Part shown: positions 1 to 5,489 of the stretch, in pieces
How the letters are laid out: each line of letters begins with the position of its first letter
How positions within the stretch are numbered: position 1 is the stretch's first letter
Source of the DNA: Clostridiales bacterium
GTDB taxonomy: Bacteria; Bacillota; Clostridia; Oscillospirales; CAG-382
Reading direction: 5' to 3'
Length of the DNA: 10,446 nucleotides
NCBI GenBank assembly: GCA_003343885.1
Contig: QAKH01000024.1
Coordinates: forward strand, 1-10,446
Made by a program: the position numbers and the translations under genes
The notes under the pieces: generated by a model
What the model was told of the DNA's origin: nothing
Seen by the model: only the letters and a program-made list of their open reading frames with translations
Database searches by the model: none

Positions 1-60
1 CATTTTAATATGAGTTTAGTTTTTATACCCAAAATTCAATGTTTTTTCACAACATTACAA

Positions 61-95
61 AAAAGGACCTCGTTTTGAGATCCTTTTCGTTTTTT
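61..95. terminator. Bidirectional hairpin terminator
   Basis: Two 11-base arms (AAAAGGACCTC at 61-71 and GAGATCCTTTT at 77-87) pair with one mismatch around a GTTTT loop. On the plus strand the stem is followed by CGTTTTTT, and on the minus strand the arm itself runs into a T tract, so it can act in both directions. No gene is visible between it and the left edge, so the transcript it ends probably comes from outside the window on the left, or is read-through from the operon on the right. Confidence 0.7.
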
Positions 96-97
96 AC

Positions 98-122
98 GGG
101 CTTTTTAAACAGCCCCTTTTTT
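98..122 (+). terminator. Second plus-strand terminator
   Basis: GGGCT (98-102) pairs with AGCCC (111-115) across an eight-base loop and is followed by CTTTTTT. The stem is short (5 bp) but GC-rich and carries a good T tract on the plus strand only. It lies directly behind the hairpin at 61-95, so a rightward transcript entering from the left would meet two terminators in series. Confidence 0.55.
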
Positions 123-160
123 GTTATATATAATTTTTAAGGGATATATAAAATGAAGTC

Positions 161-199
161 AAAAAACGTCAGCGGAGAGTTTTTCTGCTGACGCTTTTT
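161..199. terminator. Terminator of the DUF5685/J-domain/membrane operon
   Basis: CGTCAGC (167-173) pairs perfectly with GCTGACG (187-193). The stem can be lengthened inward by G-T and G-C pairs. On the minus strand the stem is followed at once by six T (161-166 read in reverse), a classical intrinsic terminator 55 bases past the stop codon at 248. On the plus strand CTTTTT follows, so it may also stop rightward transcripts. The remaining bases between 1 and 247 show no convincing gene. Confidence 0.8.
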
Positions 200-247
200 A
201 AGTATTAATTCAGTTTTGTAAAAATTCGTCATAGATAGAATTCAATT

Positions 248-745
248 CTACCTGATTTTTGAAATCAATTTCAGACAGTATTCTATAACTTGCCTAAAAA
301 CTATATCATAAAATGGAAGCGCAATGTTTGCAATAGCGAAAGCTCCGATAATTACCGCAATATGAATTCTGACAATAAAAAGCGAGGCAATAAACAGAGC
401 CGCAAGCGCGGTATTCATTACCGCATATTTTATTGCATATACAACCACCCGTGAGCATATTTTTTCCTCAAGGAAGCTTTTAAGTAAAGGATAATACCCG
501 AAAAATGCGGCAAACAGGATACCGGCAGTTTTTTGGTGGGACAGTAAAAGCGATATAATGCAAATGATTATATATACCGCAATGGCACGTGCCTTGCCGG
601 TTTCGTGTTCAACCAAGGCAACGCATAAAGAAGCAAGTATCGCAGTGGCTATGTCAGCTTTTCCGAACAGGGCGCCTGCGTATATAATTATGCACCCCAA
701 CGCCGCAAACATAGCGGAAAGAGCGGTTCTGTTGATTCTTTTCAA
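248..745 (-). CDS. Small polytopic membrane protein, unknown function
   Basis: This is a 165-residue, very hydrophobic protein. About five or six membrane segments can be seen, roughly at residues 9-26, 31-48, 53-69, 74-88, 104-125 and 128-147. Charged residues sit in the short loops (HETGKAR at 47-53, FLEEK at 91-95) and a basic tail ends the chain. The motif FFGYYPLLK at 81-89 recalls small integral membrane proteins found beside J-domain genes in other Clostridia, and the general shape resembles an ECF-transporter S component; both are recollections, not proof. The chosen start is TTG at 743-745, because GGGGG (756-760) lies ten bases upstream; the first internal ATG has no such site. It is the last gene of a three-gene operon, 23 bases after the J-domain gene, and is followed by a strong terminator. 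Confidence 0.8.
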   Translation of the reverse strand: MKRINRTALSAMFAALGCIIIYAGALFGKADIATAILASLCVALVEHETGKARAIAVYIIICIISLLLSHQKTAGILFAAFFGYYPLLKSFLEEKICSRVVVYAIKYAVMNTALAALFIASLFIVRIHIAVIIGAFAIANIALPFYDIVFRQVIEYCLKLISKIR

Positions 746-768
746 GAGAAGAGTTCCCCCTTACGCAT

Positions 769-1452
769 TTAACAGCACGATATTAAATCGCCGCCGCAGC
801 ATTCGCACAAGCAGTCTGCACAAATTAAAGAGGTGCAGACATCGCAGGCAGAGCATCCTCTTGCGCCCTGAACCGGCTGCCCGTTCCAACCCTGGGAACT
901 GAATGTTACATTTGCTGCCTGGTCGCGTGCGGCCCTGTACTCTGCGTTTGACGGATCCATCTGACACGCTCTCTCCAGGTGCGCACGAGCGTCAAATATT
1001 CGCCCCATACCCATCAGCGTACATCCCATAAGGAAATGCCACTCAGCACCGCGGTCAGCATGAGCAACCGAGTTTAATTCCGAATACGCCGCGGCAAAAT
1101 TTCTCGCGTTTATATTTTGACGTACTCGGCTGTAGTTAGTGCCCGAAGATGATGAAGATGATGAGCCGTATGAATTGTATGAGCCGTAAGAGTCGTACGA
1201 ATTGTTATAGGAATTGTAGGAAGAACTGCCATAAGAATTGCCGGAAGATTGAGAGCCTGATTTACGCATTTTTTGGATTTCTTCGTAAGCGGCGTTTACT
1301 TCCTGCATCTTTTCTTTTGCGAGATCCGCAAGGTCTGTGGCGGCATACCTGTCCGGATGATATTTCTTCGCAAGATCCCTGTATGCTTTTTTTATTTCCT
1401 CGTCTGTTGCGTTTTCAGAAACGCCTAAAACGCTGTATGGATTCCTGTTCAA
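769..1452 (-). CDS. J-domain co-chaperone-like protein with Ser/Tyr linker and cysteine-rich tail
   Basis: Residues 4-61 form a J domain, the module that stimulates Hsp70 (DnaK) ATPase. The invariant HPD is at 32-34, between a basic helix (KKAYRDLAKKY) and helix III (AKEKMQEVNAAYEEIQ). Residues 66-104 are a low-complexity Ser/Tyr/Asn/Gly linker. Residues 105-180 look helical and TPR-like (FAAAYSELNSV; ARAHLERACQMDPSNAEYRAA). The last 28 residues (200-227) hold ten cysteines with the core CADCLCECCGGDLISCC, suggesting metal binding or membrane/disulfide chemistry. It lacks the Gly/Phe region and the CxxCxGxG zinc fingers of true DnaJ, so it is a specialised J protein. The TTG start (1450-1452) is supported by AAAGGAG seven bases upstream. 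It lies 26 bases after the DUF5685-like gene and 23 before the membrane protein. No dnaK is nearby. Confidence 0.9.
   Translation of the reverse strand: MNRNPYSVLGVSENATDEEIKKAYRDLAKKYHPDRYAATDLADLAKEKMQEVNAAYEEIQKMRKSGSQSSGNSYGSSSYNSYNNSYDSYGSYNSYGSSSSSSSGTNYSRVRQNINARNFAAAYSELNSVAHADRGAEWHFLMGCTLMGMGRIFDARAHLERACQMDPSNAEYRAARDQAANVTFSSQGWNGQPVQGARGCSACDVCTSLICADCLCECCGGDLISCC
1141..1257 (-). repeat. Low-complexity Ser/Tyr/Asn/Gly coding repeat
   Basis: This stretch encodes residues 66-104 of the J-domain protein. It is an imprecise repeat of short units such as SYNSY, SYDSY and SYGS followed by a run of seven serines, and the DNA repeats units such as GAATTGTA and GATGATGAA. Such a tract probably gives a flexible, disordered hinge between the J domain and the helical region. 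Its length may vary between strains by slippage (inference). Confidence 0.7.
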
Positions 1453-1478
1453 TCTGTTTCTCCTTTGTAGGTTTTTTA

Positions 1479-2420
1479 TTAGATATTGTCGGGATTATTT
1501 TGGTTATCAATATTTTCGATACTAACGGAATTATCGGACTTATCATTTTTATCGTTCTTGCCTGAATTTGCCGAATATTTCTGCAATATTTTATCTGCTT
1601 GCCGCTTCATACCTTCACATAGTATATTATAAATGAGAGCTTTGAGTGAAGCGTCTGTGAAATCTATCAAATCCAGAGCCTTTTCAATTTCTGTAAGCGA
1701 GTGGGTGCATGCGCTCACAAGCATCTCAGCCGCTCCGCCCGGAAGTTCGGTTCCGTATAGCTCGACAATCGGATTGTATGAGGACTTTTTTATGTCGTCA
1801 CGCATGTCGTCAAGCGCATCGACTGCGTATATCCATTTGCCTACGTGATACCCTGCCATGCAGGCAATATTTTTTTGCACAGGCGCTTTGTCATAACCAA
1901 AGCAGAAAATCTCAGCCGTAAGCTCTCCGAATATCCCGGCAGGTATGTCTATTGACTTTGTTTTTTCCTTTTCACACTTTGAAAGTTCATTTAGTTTGTT
2001 CTGTATAATTTTATAAAGGTCTTCTAATCCTGCCCTTTTTTTAGCATATAGAAAGAATGGAAACGCCGCCCCATAGACAATCTTTTTTATTCCGTGCGTA
2101 TCCTTTAAATCATCCTGCAGCTTGGCAAGCGAAAGAAGCGCGGAAACCTTGGCGCAGTAATCAAGCACAGAGTTTCTCTTAATGACCGGTCTTTTCTTTA
2201 ACGGGTGCAGGAAACATCTTTTTCGTTCGATTTGGTAGTCTTCATTTTCAAGTACCGTCCGTATCAGAAACAGAAATACCATGTCGTAAGACAGCGTAAG
2301 CCTTGAACATTGCCCCGTGCAGCGTCCCATGTTTTTGCACAGACCACAGTATGCCGCCTTGTACAGCGCATAATCCTTTACTTTCAGTTCAGGGGAGTAC
2401 TCTCTTACATAACCGAACAT
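1479..2420 (-). CDS. DUF5685-like protein with two DDxxD motifs
   Basis: This 313-residue protein begins MFGYVREYSPELKVKDY and continues YCGLC, the N-terminal signature I remember for DUF5685, a Clostridia family of unknown function. Four cysteines sit close together (C25, C28, C34, C38), with C69, H72 and C89 behind them. The body appears all-helical. Two acidic motifs stand out: DDLKD at 103-107 and DDMRD at 204-208, the second inside GKWIYAVDALDDMRDD followed by YNP. Paired DDxxD motifs about 100 residues apart recall class I isoprenoid synthases, but this is inference. The last 25 or so residues are an Asp/Asn/Lys/Ser-rich tail. The ATG start at 2418-2420 gives the expected N-terminus; the ribosome site is mediocre (AAAGG about eleven bases upstream). 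It is the first gene of the operon with the J-domain and membrane proteins. Confidence 0.85.
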   Translation of the reverse strand: MFGYVREYSPELKVKDYALYKAAYCGLCKNMGRCTGQCSRLTLSYDMVFLFLIRTVLENEDYQIERKRCFLHPLKKRPVIKRNSVLDYCAKVSALLSLAKLQDDLKDTHGIKKIVYGAAFPFFLYAKKRAGLEDLYKIIQNKLNELSKCEKEKTKSIDIPAGIFGELTAEIFCFGYDKAPVQKNIACMAGYHVGKWIYAVDALDDMRDDIKKSSYNPIVELYGTELPGGAAEMLVSACTHSLTEIEKALDLIDFTDASLKALIYNILCEGMKRQADKILQKYSANSGKNDKNDKSDNSVSIENIDNQNNPDNI

Positions 2421-2441
2421 CCGTCACTTTGCCTTTCGCAG

Positions 2442-2475
2442 CGTTTTTCCGTATTTTAGATTTAATAGAAAAACG
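2442..2475. repeat. Inverted repeat upstream of the DUF5685-like gene
   Basis: CGTTTTTC (2442-2449) and GAAAAACG (2468-2475) are perfect 8-base arms around an 18-base AT-rich spacer. The pair lies 22-55 bases upstream of the DUF5685-like ATG, in its probable leader or promoter region. It could be a weak leader hairpin or a protein-binding site. The A/T-rich arms make chance occurrence possible. Confidence 0.35.
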
Positions 2476-2486
2476 TCTATATATTT

Positions 2487-2509
2487 ACAGCTTTTACCGC
2501 TGTTTTTTT
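2487..2509 (+). terminator. Terminator-like hairpin on the non-coding strand
   Basis: ACAGC (2487-2491) pairs with GCTGT (2499-2503) and is followed by an unbroken T tract to 2509 on the plus strand. All genes around it lie on the minus strand, and on that strand the hairpin is followed by AAATATATAG, which would not terminate. The rest of the 151-base gap 2421-2571 holds the inverted repeat at 2442-2475 and a TATACAAT box on the minus strand (2525-2518) without a good -35 partner. Confidence 0.4.
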
Positions 2510-2571
2510 GTTTGTATTGTATACCTTACACTCAATAATCAGTCTTATCTTTTTTAGCTGTTCTGCTTAAT

Positions 2572-3399
2572 CTATTCTGCCTGTTTATTTTCGGCTGAAA
2601 GAACATAGTCAGACAGCGCCGAGGCGAAAAACGCACATACCGAAGCCGTGGGCAGGGAATATTTAACTTCTTTCCTTGCGTACGGAATATGGACTTTTAC
2701 GTCAGCGTTATCATAAAATTCCGACGAAATGCCTCGCTTTTCTCCGCCAATAAACAGAATAAACGGCTCGCGCGGCTTGAAATCGGATATCGGCACGCTG
2801 TCGTGCGCGAGAGCCGAACATATAATTTTCCAGCCTTTTTCTTTAATAAAAAGAGCTGTTTTTAAATCATCCTCCGGCATTTCGGCGATTTTGCAAAGTT
2901 CACTTGCGCCGGCGGAAGCACGTGCTATAATTCCGTCCGCATTATGCCAGCTCCGCTTTGGCAAAAGTATTCCGGCACAACCCATGGCGTAAAGCGTCCT
3001 TATAGAGTACCCAAGATTGAACGGATCCTCAATACCGTCAAGATAAACGTAATAATCTCCTGCGGCAGGATTTGACAACAGCTCGGAAAAGTTCTCGTAA
3101 ACACGGGAAGACACAAGAGCAATCACACCTCCGTGAGTGTTCGACGCACTGCCACGTGATAACTTTGCAAGCGTATCTTCAATATATGCCCTGTCGGCAA
3201 GTGTGTAGTTAATTCCGGCAGATTCAAGAAAGGATATAAGCGCGAGAGTTTTCCTGTCGCGCTTTTGTTTTTTGCGGAAGTCAATAAGCACCGCATAAAT
3301 TTTTCTTTTACCCGAAACAACTGCGGCTCTTACGGATAAGCCGCCCTCTAATACACATACATCCTTCTCGGACGACAAAATATTTTCACAAATGTTCAT
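2572..3399 (-). CDS. TrmH/SpoU-family RNA 2'-O-methyltransferase
   Basis: This 275-residue protein matches the SPOUT-class methyltransferases that use S-adenosylmethionine to methylate ribose 2'-OH groups in rRNA or tRNA, and which carry a trefoil knot. Residues 1-100 are an N-terminal substrate-binding-like domain ending in THGGVIALVS. The catalytic domain starts with motif 1 at 120-135 (DGIEDPFNLGYSIRT, with N128 and R134). Motif 2 is ILFIGGEKRGIS at 214-225. Motif 3 is VHIPYARKEVKYSLP at 236-250. In the usual motif 3 SLN, the Asn is replaced here by Pro (P250), a variant I associate with a Firmicute subgroup; the target RNA cannot be told. The ATG start is the only reasonable one, with a weak site (ACAGGG) about twelve bases upstream. 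It follows the MORN gene by 57 bases and may be cotranscribed with it. Confidence 0.88.
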   Translation of the reverse strand: MNICENILSSEKDVCVLEGGLSVRAAVVSGKRKIYAVLIDFRKKQKRDRKTLALISFLESAGINYTLADRAYIEDTLAKLSRGSASNTHGGVIALVSSRVYENFSELLSNPAAGDYYVYLDGIEDPFNLGYSIRTLYAMGCAGILLPKRSWHNADGIIARASAGASELCKIAEMPEDDLKTALFIKEKGWKIICSALAHDSVPISDFKPREPFILFIGGEKRGISSEFYDNADVKVHIPYARKEVKYSLPTASVCAFFASALSDYVLSAENKQAE

Positions 3400-3422
3400 C
3401 TGACTAAGCCCTGTACTAACTT

Positions 3423-3443
3423 AACCTTTAAATCAACCTTTAA
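3423..3443. repeat. Short tandem repeat in the MORN-methyltransferase gap
   Basis: AACCTTTAA occurs at 3423-3431 and again at 3435-3443, a 12-base period. On the coding (minus) strand this reads TTAAAGGTT twice, placing two Shine-Dalgarno-like AAAGG cores 25-40 bases upstream of the methyltransferase ATG, too far to serve it directly. The 57-base gap has no terminator, which fits cotranscription of the two genes. Confidence 0.5.
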
Positions 3444-3456
3444 CTTAAACATACAA

Positions 3457-4416
3457 CTAACCCTGCGTGGTTGTTGAGTTTTCAGGCGTGTTGGTATCAG
3501 TATTTTCTGTCGTATCAGAGCTTTCGGCAATTTGTCCGTTGACGAATGTTCCGGTGTACGGCTCCTTGCCGTTTCCGAAATCGTATGTTCCCGTGCCGTT
3601 CATCATGTCGTTTGCGAACTCTCCCTCATACGACTCGCCGGTTGCCCACACGTATTTTCCGTATCCGGAACGGCGGTCATTCTGAAAATCGCCGACATAC
3701 TCATCTCCGTTAGCGTAGGTAACCTTAGGCTTTCCTGTGTAAACCATACCGTTTTCAAGCTGTACCGTAACTTCCTGTGAGCCGGAACGTTTGTCGTCCA
3801 CAAAGCTTCCGTAGTAGACAGATCCGTCGGAATAGTGCTCCTCGCCGACGCCGTTTCTCATATTGTTTTCCCATTCACCGTAATAATATGAGCCGTCCGC
3901 AAAAACACATTTGCCAAGTCCGTGCTTTTTGCCGTCGAGAACCTCGCCGGTATATGTTATTCCACCCGGAACAGTGTATGTCGCATTACCTGTCAGCTTA
4001 TCTTCCTTAAAATCTCCGGAATAAACCGAACCGTCAGCCTTGTAGGTTATCGTTCCTGTGCCGTCACGGAGAATACCTTTGATTTCTCCTTCATATACGT
4101 CACCGGTGCTGTATGTTATTGTTCCGTTAGCCGAATCAGGTTCCTTTACCAGCTTTCCGGAAATCCCGTCAGCATATTTTACAGTGCCGCTAACAGGCTG
4201 ACCGTCCTTGACAAAGCCGGTGAATTTTACTCCGTCAACATTTATATATCTGTAACCGCACGCAAATAAAATAATTCCGACAATCGCAATTATTATAAGC
4301 GCGGCAATCAGCACAGCCGCAAGCGGACTGCTCTTTTTTCTTTTCTTTCTTCTTATTGGATAGCTTCCGCTTCCGGCAGGTCTTACGGGTCTTGTGTTGC
4401 TGTTATATTCGGGCAT
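3457..4416 (-). CDS. Membrane-anchored MORN-repeat protein
   Basis: This is a 319-residue protein. Residues 1-30 are a basic cytoplasmic head (IRRKKRKKSS at 21-30), 33-54 form one transmembrane helix, and about eight or nine MORN-type units follow from residue 65 to 295. Clear units begin with Y-x-G at 108 (YEGEIKG), 132 (YSGDFKED), 155 (YTGEVLDGKKHGLG), 178 (YYGEWENNMRNGVG), 201, 240 (YVGDFQNDRRSGYG) and 263 (YEGEFANDMMNGTG). A Thr/Asn/Ser tail ends the chain. The positive-inside rule puts the repeats outside the cell. MORN repeats form extended beta sheets that bind lipid, protein or wall polymers; the ligand here is unknown. The ATG at 4414-4416 is preferred because GAAAGGA ends eight bases upstream; the frame is open to 4494 but that region contains the ribosome site. 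It has its own probable promoter. Confidence 0.87.
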   Translation of the reverse strand: MPEYNSNTRPVRPAGSGSYPIRRKKRKKSSPLAAVLIAALIIIAIVGIILFACGYRYINVDGVKFTGFVKDGQPVSGTVKYADGISGKLVKEPDSANGTITYSTGDVYEGEIKGILRDGTGTITYKADGSVYSGDFKEDKLTGNATYTVPGGITYTGEVLDGKKHGLGKCVFADGSYYYGEWENNMRNGVGEEHYSDGSVYYGSFVDDKRSGSQEVTVQLENGMVYTGKPKVTYANGDEYVGDFQNDRRSGYGKYVWATGESYEGEFANDMMNGTGTYDFGNGKEPYTGTFVNGQIAESSDTTENTDTNTPENSTTTQG

Positions 4417-4468
4417 GTGTAACATCCTTTCGTTCACCTTTGTACTACTAACTACAGTATCTTTAGAT

Positions 4469-4490
4469 TTTGCCTTGCCTGCAAGGCAAA
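4469..4490. repeat. Near-perfect palindrome in the MORN gene leader
   Basis: TTTGCCTTGC (4469-4478) and GCAAGGCAAA (4481-4490) are perfect 10-base arms separated by two bases. No T tract follows on either strand, so it is not an intrinsic terminator. It lies between the proposed promoter (4511-4539) and the MORN ribosome site, close behind the expected transcription start, where an operator or a 5'-leader hairpin would sit. Confidence 0.6.
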
Positions 4491-4510
4491 GCAAACGGCA
4501 GAGATTTCAG

Positions 4511-4539
4511 TGTATAAACAATTGTATGCTTTTTTACAA
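4511..4539 (-). promoter_or_regulatory. Probable sigma-A-type promoter for the MORN gene
   Basis: Read on the minus strand, TTGTAA (4539-4534) and TATACA (4516-4511) are separated by exactly 17 bases; each box matches four of six consensus positions. The -10 box lies about 95 bases upstream of the MORN ATG and immediately downstream of the preceding gene's stop codon, which fits a separate transcript for MORN and the methyltransferase. Confidence 0.4.
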
Positions 4540-4544
4540 AATTG

Positions 4545-5369
4545 TTATTCATAAATTTCGTCTTGGCTGATTGACGGTTCATCTTCACTTCCGATGTTTT
4601 GTAATTCACTGTCTGTTCCGTTTTCTTTAGATAAGCTTTCTTCGGATATGCTTTCCTCAGACGAATCATCAGACAAGTTATTATCGGATGAGTTTTCCCC
4701 TTCATCATTTTGAATATCACTGTCTTGGGTGAGAGCGGAGTTGTCTGAATTTTCCGAATCATCTTTTTCGCCCATAAGCTCATCCTGGTTTAACTGTTCC
4801 TGTTCTTCAAGAAGGTCTTTGTCGTTTCCTTCGACGCCATATGCCCCCGAAGAACCGTCATCCGTAACAATATCTCCTGCCCAACCGGCAAGAAAATCAA
4901 TTACAAATGTTGCTGAAATTGCAAACACCAGAAGCACACATAAAAGTCCCGCAAGTTTCGGTACGCTTAATGGCTGTTCAACATGTTTCTTGAAGTTTTT
5001 ATCAATCCTGTCTTCCGGCAGGTAGTACAGAAATTCGCTTTTTGATGTAAATAACAGCTCATCCTTGTATTTTTCAGCGGCGGAAGCTGCATCGTTTTCA
5101 GCGTTTTCCGAATCGGAGCCGATTTTTTCGATAGCCCTTGCTATGCGGGAACCGCCTGAGGCAAAGAAACGCACTGCACCTTTTACAGCCCCGCTTTTAT
5201 ATCCGAGCTGCTCAAGCGTTTGAGCGCTTTGCTTGTCGTAAGCGCATTTTTTCATGAGCCTTTTTGCAAATCCGTTCAAAGTTTTCTGCATTACAAACGC
5301 ATAGACAGCACCCACAGTAACTGCACAGAATATTGCCCATACAATAGTCTGGGTGGTAAATTCATTCAT
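4545..5369 (-). CDS. Two-helix membrane protein with long acidic tail
   Basis: I do not recognise this 274-residue protein. Residues 6-27 and 138-161 are clear membrane helices. Between them is a soluble loop of about 110 residues that starts basic (KTLNGFAKRLMKK) and contains a Gly/Ala/Arg-rich segment and FLYYLPEDRIDKNFKKHV. After the second helix, residues 170-274 are almost only Asp, Glu, Ser, Asn, Gln and Gly, and probably disordered. The basic loop suggests that both ends face outward and the loop lies in the cytoplasm (positive-inside rule, inference). The ATG at 5367-5369 is chosen because GGGAGGT lies ten bases upstream; a TTG at 5399 would place that site inside the gene. It follows parB in the same direction after 120 bases. 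It does not look like DUF4446, which I recall as a common neighbour of clostridial parB. Confidence 0.75.
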   Translation of the reverse strand: MNEFTTQTIVWAIFCAVTVGAVYAFVMQKTLNGFAKRLMKKCAYDKQSAQTLEQLGYKSGAVKGAVRFFASGGSRIARAIEKIGSDSENAENDAASAAEKYKDELLFTSKSEFLYYLPEDRIDKNFKKHVEQPLSVPKLAGLLCVLLVFAISATFVIDFLAGWAGDIVTDDGSSGAYGVEGNDKDLLEEQEQLNQDELMGEKDDSENSDNSALTQDSDIQNDEGENSSDNNLSDDSSEESISEESLSKENGTDSELQNIGSEDEPSISQDEIYE

Positions 5370-5489
5370 TATTTCTTGTACCTCCCTGTGTTTCGCCAAT
5401 TAACAAGGCTTTTATAAATCTGTATCGATCGATTTACGAACAATACATTCTTTTTCACAGTAAGCTTACAGTAAACTCTATGCTTAAGC

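Noticed and set aside
1..78. Open plus-strand frame from the left edge as the end of an upstream gene
   Set aside because: It runs into the terminator stem before stopping and encodes a low-complexity AT-rich peptide with no recognisable pattern.
213..290. A short minus-strand open frame continuing past the stop of the small membrane protein, suggesting a frameshift
   Set aside because: The gene ends naturally in a basic helix of the expected type; the alternative frame is only about 26 codons and has no start codon or homology that I recognise.
558..902. Plus-strand open frame across the membrane-protein and J-domain genes
   Set aside because: It spans two real minus-strand genes and their gap and has no ribosome site or recognisable protein pattern.
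3152..3157. CACGTG cores here and near 583 and 2918 as possible parS sites
   Set aside because: The flanking bases do not match parS arms, and all lie inside coding sequence.
4417..4494. N-terminal extension of the MORN protein by 26 codons
   Set aside because: The extension contains the GAAAGGA ribosome site of the ATG at 4416 and part of the palindrome, and its residues are not like the family.
4517..4546. AACAATT/AATTGTT inverted repeat as a terminator of the acidic-tail gene
   Set aside because: The stem is AT-only with a 16-base loop, overlaps the stop codon, and lacks a following T tract on the minus strand.
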